DNA of 40,126 bases from Cafeteria roenbergensis (GCA_008330645.1 VLTN01000108.1:1-40126), one strand, 5' to 3'; counted from the stretch's first letter, positions 22,804 through 31,377 are shown. A program made the numbers and translations. The notes: a model not told the origin generated them from the letters alone.

Positions 22804-23580
22804 GTGGCGGGGGAGTGGACCCGGGCACCTGGCTTTCCCGTTGGTCGGCGGAAGTGGTCGCTGAGGCCGCACTCCCGGCCCCGGATCCGACGCCGCGGTT
22901 GCACTCGGCTGTGGCGCCCAGTTCTCCTTCTTTTCGGCGGCGACCGGGCACACACGCTGCTCTCGGCGGTTTCGGCTGCAGCAACAGCTGCCCCCAGGTC
23001 GGCCCTCCTCGACGGGCGGCTGGCCCTCCGGCTTTCGGTCCTCGCGTGGTCCTCGGTTGTGCCCGTGCCGCAGTCGCTGCTTCGCGGCGTGAGCGACGAG
23101 GTTCCGGGGTGGCGTGCCCCGCCGTGCCTCTCCGGGGACCCGGCCACCTCCTGCGCCCAAAGCGACCTGATCTTCATCTGGGGACTGGTTAAAGGGGACC
23201 CAACGCCTTCGGCGATGCCAGCCCACCCACGTTCCTCGAAGGGCTCGTCTCCCAAGCCGGCTCGCGCGGCAGCTTCCGGCGGCGGGTCCGGCAAGGCGCT
23301 GTCCAGGCAGCTCATGGCGCTCGTCGGTCTCTCCCCAGCGGAGGCCTCCCGGGCGGTGTCGGGCGGGGTCTCGGACGCGGTCTTCTGGAAGGACATCGCC
23401 TCTCTGACTCCCCCTCGCCGCATGGCGGAGCTGCGGCGCCTGGTAGCGGCGGCCGGCGGAGACCCCGCCGCGGCGGCTATGTGGCAGGGCCTGGTGGACG
23501 CTGGCGCCTCCGGCTCGGCCACGTCCCTGCATGCCCTCCTGCGTGGTCTCTCTCCCGCTCGCGTGAATTCTCGTCGCTGA
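22804..23580 (+). pseudogene. Unrecognised ORF upstream of the recombinase, copy 3 (5' part lost)
   Basis: This is the unit 3 counterpart of 3292-4806. The C-terminal half is open without interruption and ends with SPARVNSRR and TGA. The region corresponding to unit 1 positions of about 3210-4140 has been deleted here, so the N-terminal part is missing. Seen features are helix-rich sequence with GLSPAEASRAVSGGVSD and a TPPRRMAELRRLVAAA stretch. No domain is recognised. In unit 2 the whole segment is absent because of the 1.3-kb deletion. Confidence 0.4.
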
Positions 23581-23589
23581 TCTCCGGGC

Positions 23590-24726
23590 GTGTCAAGCAG
23601 CGACATTTTTCGGAGCAACCGCGGGGTTGCGTGCGCGCTAATCACGTTCTCCCCAGATGGCGGCCATTGGGTCAGTCCATGCCCCGCTTGGCGGCCCTGC
23701 CCGCTCGGCCCCCTCGGGCACCGAGGCCCCGACATGTTCACCGGGCTCGAACGCCTTCGCCCACCGCCGCGCCCAGGACTGGCCCCGACCCCTCCGCAAA
23801 CGCGTCGTCCGAGCGGCTCGCTGCCCCCACCGCGGCCTGTACGGTCGGCGCGCATGGCGCCCCCGTCTGTGCCCATGGCGCCGGCACCGGGGTCGCTCCC
23901 CCTGCCGGGCTGGCCGACCCCGGTCCGCTCCAACGCTCCCCCGGCGGCTGACCGTCCGCCCGCCCCCTGCTCGTGCCCCAGCGACTGCAAGCTGCGGGCC
24001 AGGTCCCGAGCGCCCGCTGACCCGGTCTGCTCCCCAGCGTCCGAGGCTGCGGCCGTTCCATCGGCCGTGGCAGACCGCCACCTCGCAGCGCTCCGCCCTC
24101 AGGCCCCTCCGCTCGCGGTCCCGCCACAGCGCGATTCCTCGTCGGGCACCTCGCGGGCCCGGCTCGGCGCGCCCTCCCTTCAATTCCTTGGCGCGGCCGC
24201 GCAGCTTCGGGCCTGCGGCGTGGACGCCGAGTTGGTGACCAGAACTGGGGGCCTCGGTCCCCTGCACAGCCATTGGATACTCGACCCTACAAAGCGCTTC
24301 CTGTGGGCCGCCATGGGAGCGCCTCGCACGTGGGATGGTCTCCTGGAGTTTTGCGATGCTGTGGCGAGGGCCGCGGCTCACCGCCTCGTCGGGACGGCGG
24401 GCAGCCCCCCCCTGGTGTGGTGCGAGTTGCACATCCGCCACGACGCGGCTTGGACTGCGGTCATAACGACCGCGGACAAGACGACCAAGCGCGTTGGGTG
24501 CCTCTCATCAGTTCGCTGGTACGCGCCGGCTAGCCGGGCTAGGCGGGCCGCTTCTTTACCCCCGTTGGCGCACTCGCGGACGACGCGGCAGGCTGGATGG
24601 CCCATCTCGTCGGGAAGCGCTCCATGCCCCTGGCACCGCCCTCGGTTCGGTCGTGCATGGGGAAGTATCGTCTCCTTCGCAGGACACTTCATGGGCGAGT
24701 CCGACGACCGCTCGTTACGGGCCTAG
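23590..24726 (+). pseudogene. Open frame preceding the recombinase core, copy 3
   Basis: A 378-codon open frame ends at a TAG that is in frame with the tyrosine-recombinase core downstream (from 24733). The first half is proline-rich with low-information sequence. The middle (about 24170-24530) has more ordinary protein composition, with segments such as WDGLLEFCDAVA and DKTTKRVGCLSS. Its last 20 or so codons (GSIVSFAGHFMGE) look like the core-binding helices of the recombinase. A frame change near 24550-24660 relative to unit 2 breaks the link. I interpret it as part of a decayed mobile element; function is not assigned. Confidence 0.35.
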
Positions 24727-25384
24727 AAGCTGGTGCCTGTGCGCATCTCGGCATGGATGCCTCAGTCAGTCGACTCGTGCCCGGCCCTGAGCCGGGCGGT
24801 CTTCACGGCGGCCCTCGGGGACAGGCGGGCCCCGGACACAGTGCGCCTGGTGCTGGGCGTCTGCGTTGATACGGCGTCGAGGGCAGGCGATGTCCTGACT
24901 GAGCGCCGTCCCCGATCGGCTGCCGCCGTTCCCGTGCCCCTCCCCCACATGCGGGTGGGCACCGGCCTGGACGGAGCCCCGTGGGCGGAACCCATGACCA
25001 CTGTGAAGGACGACCAAACGGGCGAAGTGATGCGCATCCGCGCGACCGATTCCCCTTCGTCGCCGGCCAACCACCCCTGCGGCTTCGGCTCCGGCCGCGC
25101 CATCCGGGCGCGGCTCACGCGCCGCCGCGAGCGTGGTGCTTGGGACGGCGAGCCGCTGTGGCGCCTTCCCGGTGGAGACCCGGTGACCGCGCAGCACGTG
25201 GTCGCCCTCCTGGGCCGCCACTCGGACAAGCCGGTGTCGTGCCACGCGGTGCGGATCAGCAGCGCCTCGACCGCGCGGTGGCGTCGGGCGGCATGTCGCC
25301 CGCGGCTCTTGCGGACCTGGGCGGATGGAAGACCCGGGGGCCTGCAAGCTGTGCGTCCGCGCCCAGGGGGCGGTTGACGGTTGA
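24590..25384 (+). pseudogene. Tyrosine recombinase (YR) core, copy 3
   Basis: This is the same core as in unit 2, with TAG at 24724-24726 and an additional two-base insertion (GC) at about 25274, immediately after the H-x-x-R motif. The insertion shifts the frame before the GGW segment. Box I (SRAGDVL), the lysine hairpin and HAVR are intact. It lies between the unrecognised open frame at 23590-24726 and the 3' end of the minus-strand NTPase gene, so the two transcription units converge. Confidence 0.5.
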
Positions 25385-25746
25385 CCCGGCGCGCTCCGCC
25401 GCTCTGCCGCGCAGCGGGCGTCCCGGGTCCGTTTTGGCTGGTTCGCAGCGCCCCATCATCTTCGCGTGTGGCCATGGGAGGCACCGAGGGCAGAGCCGCT
25501 TTGGCTCTGTTCTCCGTGCTGTGGGTCTCTAAGCGAGCCCCGCCTGCCCACTGACATACGCAGATGAGGTCAATCTTAGGTGAGTCTGTGATTCGAGTGT
25601 GTGACATGGTGACGCGAGTTTTCCGCCCCCCCCCCTGACGATGTTCATTCAACTTCGCAGTGTCACTCATTCGCGGCATGCAAACTTGGGCAAGGCCAGA
25701 CAGCATGCAGCTTCCTGCCTTTCTGACAAGTGAACTCGTCAAAGCT

Positions 25747-28117
25747 CTACGGCCTGGGCTTGCTGTAGTTCCTGATGCCCGTTGCTGACGCGAACTGCTT
25801 CACGCGCGCTGGCCACATGTCCAGCATCACCTCATGGTCGGCGACAACCGGGACAACGTAAACAGGAACGCCGTTCGCTTCGGACTTGAACGGGTGAAGA
25901 CCGCCAAGCAAGCTCTTGCTTTCGTCGGCCTTGAGACCAGTTGCGCGGTCGGCACGTGCTGTCCTGCTGAGCGCATCGGCCGTAGGAGGCTGCCACACGT
26001 CCTTTGACGCAGATCGGAGCGCCTTGAGCCAGTTCGAAGAGTCGCGCGCGAGACTAGTCTTCTTGCAAGTGACCAGGCAGTTCCAGACCACGATGCAAGC
26101 CAAGCCTTCCGTCTGGCTGGTCAGCACGCTCTGGAGGAGCGAAGTCTTTGGATCACTGGAGCCATCGTCTCGGAAGCTGTCGTTCATCTGCTGCAGAATC
26201 GTCGCCACGCCGCCTGTAGACAGCGCTTTTTGCTCATCCGTGTCGCTCGACACCTTCACCTGCACGCGAATGATGTGGCGAGTCTTGGGGCCATCCTTTT
26301 CGCCCAGCTCAACCACAGCGATGGCGTCGGCACCAAACCTGTCTGGCTTCTCCTTGAAGAACTTGTCCAAGGGGAGGGGCTGTCCGCCGTCAGACGCCTT
26401 GAGATCGAGCGACGGAAGGAGTTGCACTGCGATCGGCTTGGCGGCCTCAGACGGGCCAACCGCGGAATCGGCGGAGGTTTCGCTGGCCGGACGAGCATCC
26501 TGCCCCTTTGCAGTGACAGTGGCTGACTTCAGGTCATTGAGCCAGCCAGAGATGGACGAGCTGGCGTCTTCGGCAGCTTGGTAAGTCGGCAGGTGAGGCT
26601 GCGAATCCATGCATTGCCTCAGGAAGGCCCCTGGCCCAGTCTCACAAATGCCCTTGGCTGCGAGCAGTTCCATGGCTTCACCGGACGCACCCGTGGCATC
26701 TAGCATGGCCAGAACCTGGCGAGGATGCAGCCCACAGGACCCCGTCTCGTCCAGCAGGCTCAGCGAGAGCAGCCGCATGAAGTTTGAGCTCAGCCCGAAC
26801 TTGTCATCCAGGGATTGGCGGAGGACGCCTTGGTCGACAAGGGCGTCAGCTGCGACTCTGGCATCATCGACAACGCCCCGTTGCTGAGAGAGCTCCTTGA
26901 AGTCAGTGTTCAAAAGTGGCAGCATCGACGCGCCCAGCGCCCAAGAGACCGATTGTGGAGCTGTTCCAACGGGAACGGTTGCGAACCCGGTGACAAGCAG
27001 CTTCGCCACGGGTTGCGCCACCGCTTGCCAGAAAGCGATGGCCTCGGCTTGCTCCATCTTCGCTATCGGATCCCATGTTGCATCGCTTCGTTCCGTATGG
27101 ACAAAGGACTCCACCAGCCGCCTCGCGGTGGGCTGTAGCCCATCAAACACCGAGGTCAGACGCTTCCACGCTGGGCATTGGCGCAGTTTGTCCAGCTGCT
27201 CGCCAATCGCAGGCGGCTCGGCATGCAGCTTTCCACGAAGCTCGTTCACGATGCCAGGAATGTCGCTCAGCGTGCTCTCCTGCTGCTCTGGGAGGCACGA
27301 GAGCACAAAGCGAACGGCCTCGTCGCCGCTGAAGCGATTCAGTCTGGCTGGTTGGCTGATCTTGGTGATGTTGACGCTGTCAACTTGGCCCTTGAGACCT
27401 GGGAACACTTTGATGGAGGCATCGTCCTGCATCGCCCTAGGGTTAAGGAGCACCTGCCGCCCGACTGTTGGCGACCCCATGACAAAGGTCTCAAAGTCCT
27501 CAAGGCCGTTCATGAGAGCGGTCAGCTGGGTCCGGAACCTACGGCCCAGCGGGGCAAACTTGAACAACTCCTGAAACTCGTCCACAATCAGGAAGACGCG
27601 GACTTTGCGACCAGGCGTGGAGGAAGCCGGTTGGATAGTCCCTCCGAAAACATCCTCCCAGCATAGTGGATCCCAGGGGTTGCTCTCCATTTTGCGCTCC
27701 AGCTCAGTGTCACGCAGCAGTCCTGCCTGCCACAGTGCGAATTGAACGCACGCAACAGGATGCGGCACGAAAGCTGCTGTAGCATGCCTGGCATCAAACA
27801 CCGATTGAAGAGACGAACCGTCGAGCTTGACCACGACAACGTCGGCGACGCGCGAGAGCGCGGAATCGCTTCGACGGCCGCCTTGGCAGCCTTCCAAACG
27901 AGCGTGGTCTTGCCGGAGCCCTTGGGTCCGGACAGGAACTTGACATTCGTGGTGGTTAATCTTCGCTCTCGAAAGGCGAGGTCAAAGACGCTCTCGAACA
28001 CGGCGGACACAAGCTCGGTGCGCTGCTGCGTTCCAAGGAACAAGGACAGCCTCCGGTCAGACTGCGCGGTGCGGAGCGACTTCCACGCAAGCTTGGAAGC
28101 CTGTAGCTCGTCGTAGT
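25747..28117 (-). pseudogene. Crinkler/RHS-like P-loop NTPase-nuclease, copy 3 (5' end cut off by viral insertion)
   Basis: The gene is homologous to the copies at 6976-10308 and 15643-18982 but ends at 28117, where virus-like DNA begins. The presequence and coiled coil are therefore missing from the window. The P-loop (GPKGSGKTT, codons at about 27929-27903), Walker B and the C-terminal domain are present. A two-base insertion (CG) near 27849 shifts the frame just after the P-loop. The junction falls about 63 codons upstream of Walker A. Loss of the promoter and N-terminus makes expression unlikely unless the insert supplies a promoter. Confidence 0.8.
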
Positions 28118-28205
28118 TGTTATAGTTTAATATATTTCTGGATATGATGATATTTCAGCGCGGCCAAAAATGTGTGATATTCCAGAAATATATTAAACTA
28201 TAACA
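28118..28205. repeat. Terminal palindrome of the viral insert (25-bp arms)
   Basis: A perfect inverted repeat, arms 28118-28142 and 28181-28205 (TGTTATAGTTTAATA... and its complement), with a 38-base loop. The first base of the left arm is the first base that departs from the NTPase gene, so the palindrome sits exactly at the insertion point. The arms start TG and end CA, as DDE-integrase substrates commonly do. I read it as the end of the element, able to fold into a hairpin. It could be part of the terminal inverted repeat, whose partner should appear beyond the right end of the window. Confidence 0.75.
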
Positions 28206-28259
28206 GTGATTTTTCTCTGAATATATTGAAAACAGTGAAATATATTTGCCAAAATATGT

Positions 28260-28366
28260 GTATAGTACTTATCGACGTCGATAAGTACCTATAAGTACCT
28301 GGGAAATTCTCAGCAAGCATTATGGGATAAAAATTATCCAATGTTGCCAAAAAAGTCAGCGGGTAA
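28260..28366. repeat. Subterminal direct repeat, copy A, with 24-bp palindrome
   Basis: This is the first of two direct copies. It contains the perfect palindrome 28265-28288 (GTACTTATCGAC and its complement), then TAAGTACCT repeated once more, GGGAAATTCTCAGCAAGCAT, and TTATCCAATGTTGCCAAAAA. Its place just inside the element end suggests a binding site for the integrase, a replication protein or a resolvase. Confidence 0.85.
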
Positions 28367-28377
28367 ACAAAATGTAT

Positions 28378-28474
28378 GTATAGTACTTATCGACGTCGAT
28401 AAGTACCTGGGAAATTCTCAGCAAGCATTGCCTGCTAAAAATTATCCAATGTTGCCAAAAAAGTCAACGGGTAA
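28378..28474. repeat. Subterminal direct repeat, copy B, with 24-bp palindrome
   Basis: The second copy has the same palindrome at 28383-28406 but lacks the extra 10-bp TAAGTACCT duplication seen in copy A. The flanking words are nearly identical. The pair is separated by only 11 bases. Confidence 0.85.
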
Positions 28475-28674
28475 TTATCCCCCATGCTGTACAGCGATTT
28501 TTGCAATAATTGGTTGAAAGCCATGGGGTACCCCCCATGGGTTCAGTGCAATTTCGGGTATTATTGCTCTGTGGGAGCATTTTGAGGATTAGTGGGTGGT
28601 GCCCCCTTTATCGTTTTTCTCTATAGTAAAATGTATTATCCGGGCAGCGGCTCTTATCATCTTGCACATACATT
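28475..28674. other. Subterminal noncoding region
   Basis: No gene is seen. The region contains a short palindrome, CCATGGGG TA CCCCCCATGG (about 28523-28542), and near 28594-28670 a block that recurs at 29584-29660. Together with the two direct repeats, this gives about 470 bases of noncoding DNA between the insertion point and the first viral gene. Confidence 0.6.
28594..28670 (+). repeat. Intergenic block, copy 1 (GGTGGTGCCCC ... TATAGTAAAA ... ATCATCTTG)
   Basis: This block shares GGTGGTGCCCC, TTTATCG, TTTTCT, TATAGTAAAA, CCGGGCA and TATCATCTTG with 29584-29660 at equal spacing. The two copies bracket the 256-residue gene. It includes a TATAG core like those found next to several start codons of this element. 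Confidence 0.75.
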
Positions 28675-29445
28675 TTAGTCTCTATGCTCCCAAGACGGAA
28701 CATACATGCCGTGTGCAGGCTCGTAATACAAAGCATAGAAGGAATTTTCGTTAAAGCGAGGGATATCCCCACGGTCATTCTCCTCCAGTTCAAGCAGGGC
28801 ATCTAGCACCTCACGATGCGAAAAGGTCTCTCCAGGCTCCTTTTTCAACGTCATCTTGTGATAGTAACCCAAAGACAAAATGTGGTACGGGAACGCTACT
28901 CTGTCCAGGTCTTCGTCAGTTACAATCAGCGCATTGCCATGTCCTGAAATCTCAAAATCTGTGAAGGTCATGTCCCGAATCAGAGCACCATCCTTTTCTC
29001 GACGTTTCAGGACAAATTTTTTCTCCATGTCAAAAACAATCCTGAATCTCATATACTCTAAGATGTTGAATGGGGCATTCATGGTGTTTCCATCTTCGGT
29101 TGTAATGGAAATTGTTGATCGATTCTCAACACTCATCCGATAAAAATCACGAACTGTCGTGATAACCCGTAGATCGTCGACGCCGTGGGTATCCCAGTAC
29201 CAAATACGAAGCAAATACAGGTCGTTATAACAATATTCTGTGCGAGGACGAGTAACAGGGCGTTCATCATCGTAAATGGAAACATCATCTGCCTTATGAA
29301 TAATTCCAGCTTTGATGGCGCGCTCATACATATCATGAGTTACTGTAAAACTTGAAGGGAGCTCATAGCCAGGTGGTGTAACCCCCGAACGAATCTGATC
29401 ACCCATTTCTGTAACTCTTCCTGGGCGCCACTGAACCCACGACAT
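28675..29445 (-). CDS. Unrecognised viral protein (256 aa)
   Basis: This is an open frame of 256 codons. I chose the internal ATG at 29445 (MSWVQWRPGRV) over an upstream one at 29535, because the extra 30 codons would run through a hairpin and low-quality sequence. TATAGTAGAAG also lies just upstream of the chosen ATG, like the TATAG-type signals of other genes here. The protein is acidic and aromatic-rich (YCYNDLYLLRIWYWD), with no transmembrane segment and no motif I recognise. It is the first gene inside the left end and is flanked by two copies of a repeated block. Function unknown. Confidence 0.8.
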   Translation of the reverse strand: MSWVQWRPGRVTEMGDQIRSGVTPPGYELPSSFTVTHDMYERAIKAGIIHKADDVSIYDDERPVTRPRTEYCYNDLYLLRIWYWDTHGVDDLRVITTVRDFYRMSVENRSTISITTEDGNTMNAPFNILEYMRFRIVFDMEKKFVLKRREKDGALIRDMTFTDFEISGHGNALIVTDEDLDRVAFPYHILSLGYYHKMTLKKEPGETFSHREVLDALLELEENDRGDIPRFNENSFYALYYEPAHGMYVPSWEHRD

Positions 29446-29490
29446 TGTACTTCTACTATACTCATATATTAAAATACATAACGTTTTTAC

Positions 29491-29547
29491 AACGCGTACA
29501 AGATGATAGTGGAGGTGTCCAGGGGCTCTTATCATCTTGTACGCGTT
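29491..29547. repeat. Intergenic inverted repeat (18-bp arms)
   Basis: Arms 29491-29508 (AACGCGTACAAGATGATA) and 29530-29547 are exact complements around a 21-base loop. The arm sequence ATCATCTTGTAC recurs at about 28656 (as TTGCAC) and 29647, so the hairpin arm is a dispersed motif. It lies upstream of the 256-residue gene. Confidence 0.8.
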
Positions 29548-29583
29548 TTGGGCTGTGGGGTATTCTGTGTGTATAGCGATAAG

Positions 29584-29660
29584 AGGTGGTGCCCCTTTTA
29601 TCGGTTTTCTTTATAGTAAAACTGGATTGCCGGGCACCGTCCACTATCATCTTGTACATG
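29584..29660 (+). repeat. Intergenic block, copy 2
   Basis: This is the partner of 28594-28670, in the same orientation and with the same order of conserved words (GGTGGTGCCCC, TTTATCGG, TATAGTAAAA, CCGGGCA, TATCATCTTGTACAT). The pair suggests duplication of a regulatory or gene-end block around the 256-residue gene. Confidence 0.75.
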
Positions 29661-29719
29661 TTTCCCGTTTGAGTAATCAGGCATTGAGTCTATTTGTAAA
29701 ATTGTATTATGTCTGATAT

Positions 29720-29857
29720 AAGTTCAATTTATCTTAGTGGTCAAGTGGTCAACTCAAACCCAGTTTCAAATCCGATCTGAAATTTGAAATCCTACACTTC
29801 TGAGACTTAGATATCCATAATGAGTTGACCACTTGACCACTAAGATAAATTGAACTT
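29720..29857 (-). repeat. Inverted-repeat element, copy 1 (138 bp)
   Basis: It has perfect 37-bp terminal inverted repeats (AAGTTCAATTTATCTTAGTG... at 29720-29756 and 29821-29857) around a 64-base centre. Its centre is the reverse complement of the centres of copies 2 and 3, so I list it as opposite in orientation. It codes for nothing. It resembles a MITE or a structured viral repeat. Confidence 0.9.
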
Positions 29858-29898
29858 AGAGTAGAAAAATGATACTGTGCATAAAAATAACTACATTA

Positions 29899-30267
29899 CT
29901 ATGTGTGTGTTACATCCTTCTTTGATTTTAGTTCCATTGTGATATGGTTCATAAAGTATACTGGATGCTTGGATTTTACATCCTTCAAAGTTCTTACAGT
30001 CGCTACCCTGCCCGTGTTTTGCACAATACGACCATACTCCCGCTTTTTTAGCAGTCTGTAAGCCCTTGCTAGAATATTGGCTTGATATTGAGAGAAGTTG
30101 TACTCATCCATATGCTTTTTCAAGTACTTCTTCGCAGGTGTCATCGTTCCGTGGTCCCGCATCATCGTGTTTAGGAAGCAAGTTGATAATAGCGCATTGA
30201 AGTTGGTAAAGCCCCATGCAAGGAACTTTTCAACAGAGGGAACGCCTTCGCGAAGGGGAGAAGCCAT
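29899..30267 (-). CDS. Unrecognised small viral protein (122 aa)
   Basis: This is an open frame of 122 codons from ATG (MASPLREGV). It is lysine/arginine-rich in its second half, with predicted helices (AKKYLKKHMDEY, QANILARAYRLLKKREY) that would suit a small nucleic-acid-binding protein. That is only a composition argument. It is isolated between inverted-repeat elements 1 and 2, which lie in opposite orientation on either side of it, as if the gene were cargo between two inverted repeats. No homologue is recognised. Confidence 0.65.
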   Translation of the reverse strand: MASPLREGVPSVEKFLAWGFTNFNALLSTCFLNTMMRDHGTMTPAKKYLKKHMDEYNFSQYQANILARAYRLLKKREYGRIVQNTGRVATVRTLKDVKSKHPVYFMNHITMELKSKKDVTHT

Positions 30268-30306
30268 ATTAGTTATTGTGCCTTTTTAGAGGCTATGGAA
30301 CTAATA

Positions 30307-30440
30307 TCAATTTATCTTAGTGGTCAAGTGGTCAACTCATTATGGATACCTAAGTCTCAGAAGTACAGTATTTCAAATTTCAGATCGGATTTGAAACTGG
30401 GTTTGAGTTGACCACTTGACCACTAAGATAAATTGAACTT
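30307..30440 (+). repeat. Inverted-repeat element, copy 2 (134 bp)
   Basis: Arms 30307-30339 and 30404-30440 contain the same TCAATTTATCTTAGTGGTCA core as copy 1. The right flank (AACTTATATCAGAC) is the complement of the left flank of copy 1. The mirror similarity therefore extends beyond the arms around the gene between them. Confidence 0.9.
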
Positions 30441-30533
30441 ATATCAGACTTCTTTACCTGTAAATAATACTACAAAGAATGGAAAACACAACACCTTTTC
30501 ATTGTTTGCTCTACAATATATCTTTTCCTAATA

Positions 30534-30666
30534 TCAATTTATCTTAGTGGTCAAGTGGTCAACTCATTATGGATACCTGAGTCTCAGTAGGAGGATATTT
30601 CAATTTTCAGATCGGATTTGAAATTGGGTTTGAGTTGACCACTTGACCACTAATATAAATTGAATT
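30534..30666 (+). repeat. Inverted-repeat element, copy 3 (133 bp)
   Basis: It has the same orientation as copy 2, starting 94 bases after the end of that copy. Its right arm has small changes (TAATATAAATTGAATT), so it is the most diverged of the three. It lies just upstream of the plus-strand gene at 30701. Confidence 0.9.
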
Positions 30667-30680
30667 ATAATATCCCGGAC

Positions 30681-30690
30681 AGTGATAGGT
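30681..30690 (+). promoter_or_regulatory. GTGATAGG motif upstream of the 30701 gene
   Basis: AGTGATAGGT lies 10 bases before the ATG at 30701. The same GTGATAGG word directly precedes the start codons of the minus-strand genes at 37102 and 38042. It may be a transcription-start signal of one expression class. Confidence 0.45.
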
Positions 30691-30700
30691 ACAATCAAAA

Positions 30701-31159
30701 ATGAAGTTCTTTAATTGTGGCTCTAATGATGATTTCCGTTATGCAAGGCTCCCAACATTCAATGGCTATGAAGCGGGAAAGGATGGTGAGTGTGTAGATA
30801 CCATTCCACGTTTTGTAAAGTGGGGAGACAAGTATGTGCCTCTTACAATGAATGACCGAACAACGCTTGAGGATGAAGATGGACGTCCTCTTGACATTGG
30901 TGCTTACTACCTCGTCGTCAACCTCCGTGGGTGTTCACCTCTACAGCGTAGTAGTAGAAACCGTTACGCTGGACGCTTCATGAAGAGAATTATGAACGCA
31001 AAGCGTGAGACTATGCACACACCTGTTTTCATACTGAACCATAACATGATTCATAATGAAAAACTATGCACACATCCTGTTCATCAGTGCAGTGTGCCTC
31101 CTGCGCTAAACACCTCTGGCTCAGCAGGCTTCTCCCTGATGCCAACGAAGACATTCTGA
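30701..31159 (+). CDS. Unrecognised viral protein (152 aa)
   Basis: The open frame starts at MKFFNCGSNDDF, preceded closely by a GTGATAGG motif. The first 100 or so residues look like a compact globular protein (RFVKWGDKYVPLTMNDRTTLEDEDGRPLD, split here by reading: acidic and basic alternation, with YYLVVNLRG as a beta strand). The last 45 residues contain a near-repeat of TATGCACACA words in the DNA, and they overlap the 3' end of the opposite-strand gene at 31084-31377. The true end may be earlier if a frameshift is present near 31010. Function unknown. Confidence 0.6.
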   Translation: MKFFNCGSNDDFRYARLPTFNGYEAGKDGECVDTIPRFVKWGDKYVPLTMNDRTTLEDEDGRPLDIGAYYLVVNLRGCSPLQRSSRNRYAGRFMKRIMNAKRETMHTPVFILNHNMIHNEKLCTHPVHQCSVPPALNTSGSAGFSLMPTKTF

Positions 31160-31377
31160 CCTCTGGTCTTCTTCTTCCGAAGCATCATGTCGGAGAGCAC
31201 CTTTGACAGTTGGCGGTTCGTTGTGCGCCTGTCGCCGGTGTCAACACCATACGCGTCGTGTAGGTCTCTGATGCTGACACGATGGGCGTCATTACCGGTG
31301 ATGTCGTACTTTGCAAGGAACCAGGTTACAAAGCGGAGACTTTTGGGTGGTCTGTGTGAATCATCGCTTCTCAGCAT
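31084..31377 (-). CDS. Small winged-helix-like DNA-binding protein (97 aa)
   Basis: The frame starts inside the last codons of the integrase (17-base overlap) and is read in another frame, which suggests coupled expression. The sequence has the pattern FVTWFLAKYDI ... VSIRDLHDAYG ... RQLSKVLSDMM ... QNVFVGIR. This resembles the winged helix found at the C-terminus of D5-type primase-helicases and as stand-alone proteins in large DNA viruses. If right, it binds DNA, perhaps as an integrase partner or regulator. The call rests on pattern only; a plain small basic protein is the alternative. Confidence 0.6.
   Translation of the reverse strand: MLRSDDSHRPPKSLRFVTWFLAKYDITGNDAHRVSIRDLHDAYGVDTGDRRTTNRQLSKVLSDMMLRKKKTRGQNVFVGIREKPAEPEVFSAGGTLH

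Larger units (their letters stand above)
20624..28117 (+). repeat. Tandem array unit 3, truncated by the viral insertion
   Basis: The third copy ends abruptly at 28117, where the minus-strand NTPase gene is interrupted by AT-rich virus-like DNA. It carries an extra block of about 117 bp (22422-22538) that is absent from units 1 and 2, and it lacks the 0.93 kb present only in unit 1. The remainder of the unit, and the other half of the cut gene, should lie beyond the right end of the window. Confidence 0.85.

Noticed and set aside
1048-28117. Bacterial chromosome origin for the GC-rich part
   Set aside because: DGAT2 with two membrane segments and HPHG, a transit-like presequence, long noncoding spacers and tandem gene duplication fit a eukaryotic nucleus better. 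No operons or bacterial RNA genes are seen.
28118-28205. Independent MITE insertion separate from the viral element
   Set aside because: No target duplication is visible after 28205, host sequence does not resume there, and the palindrome begins exactly at the switch to viral-type DNA.
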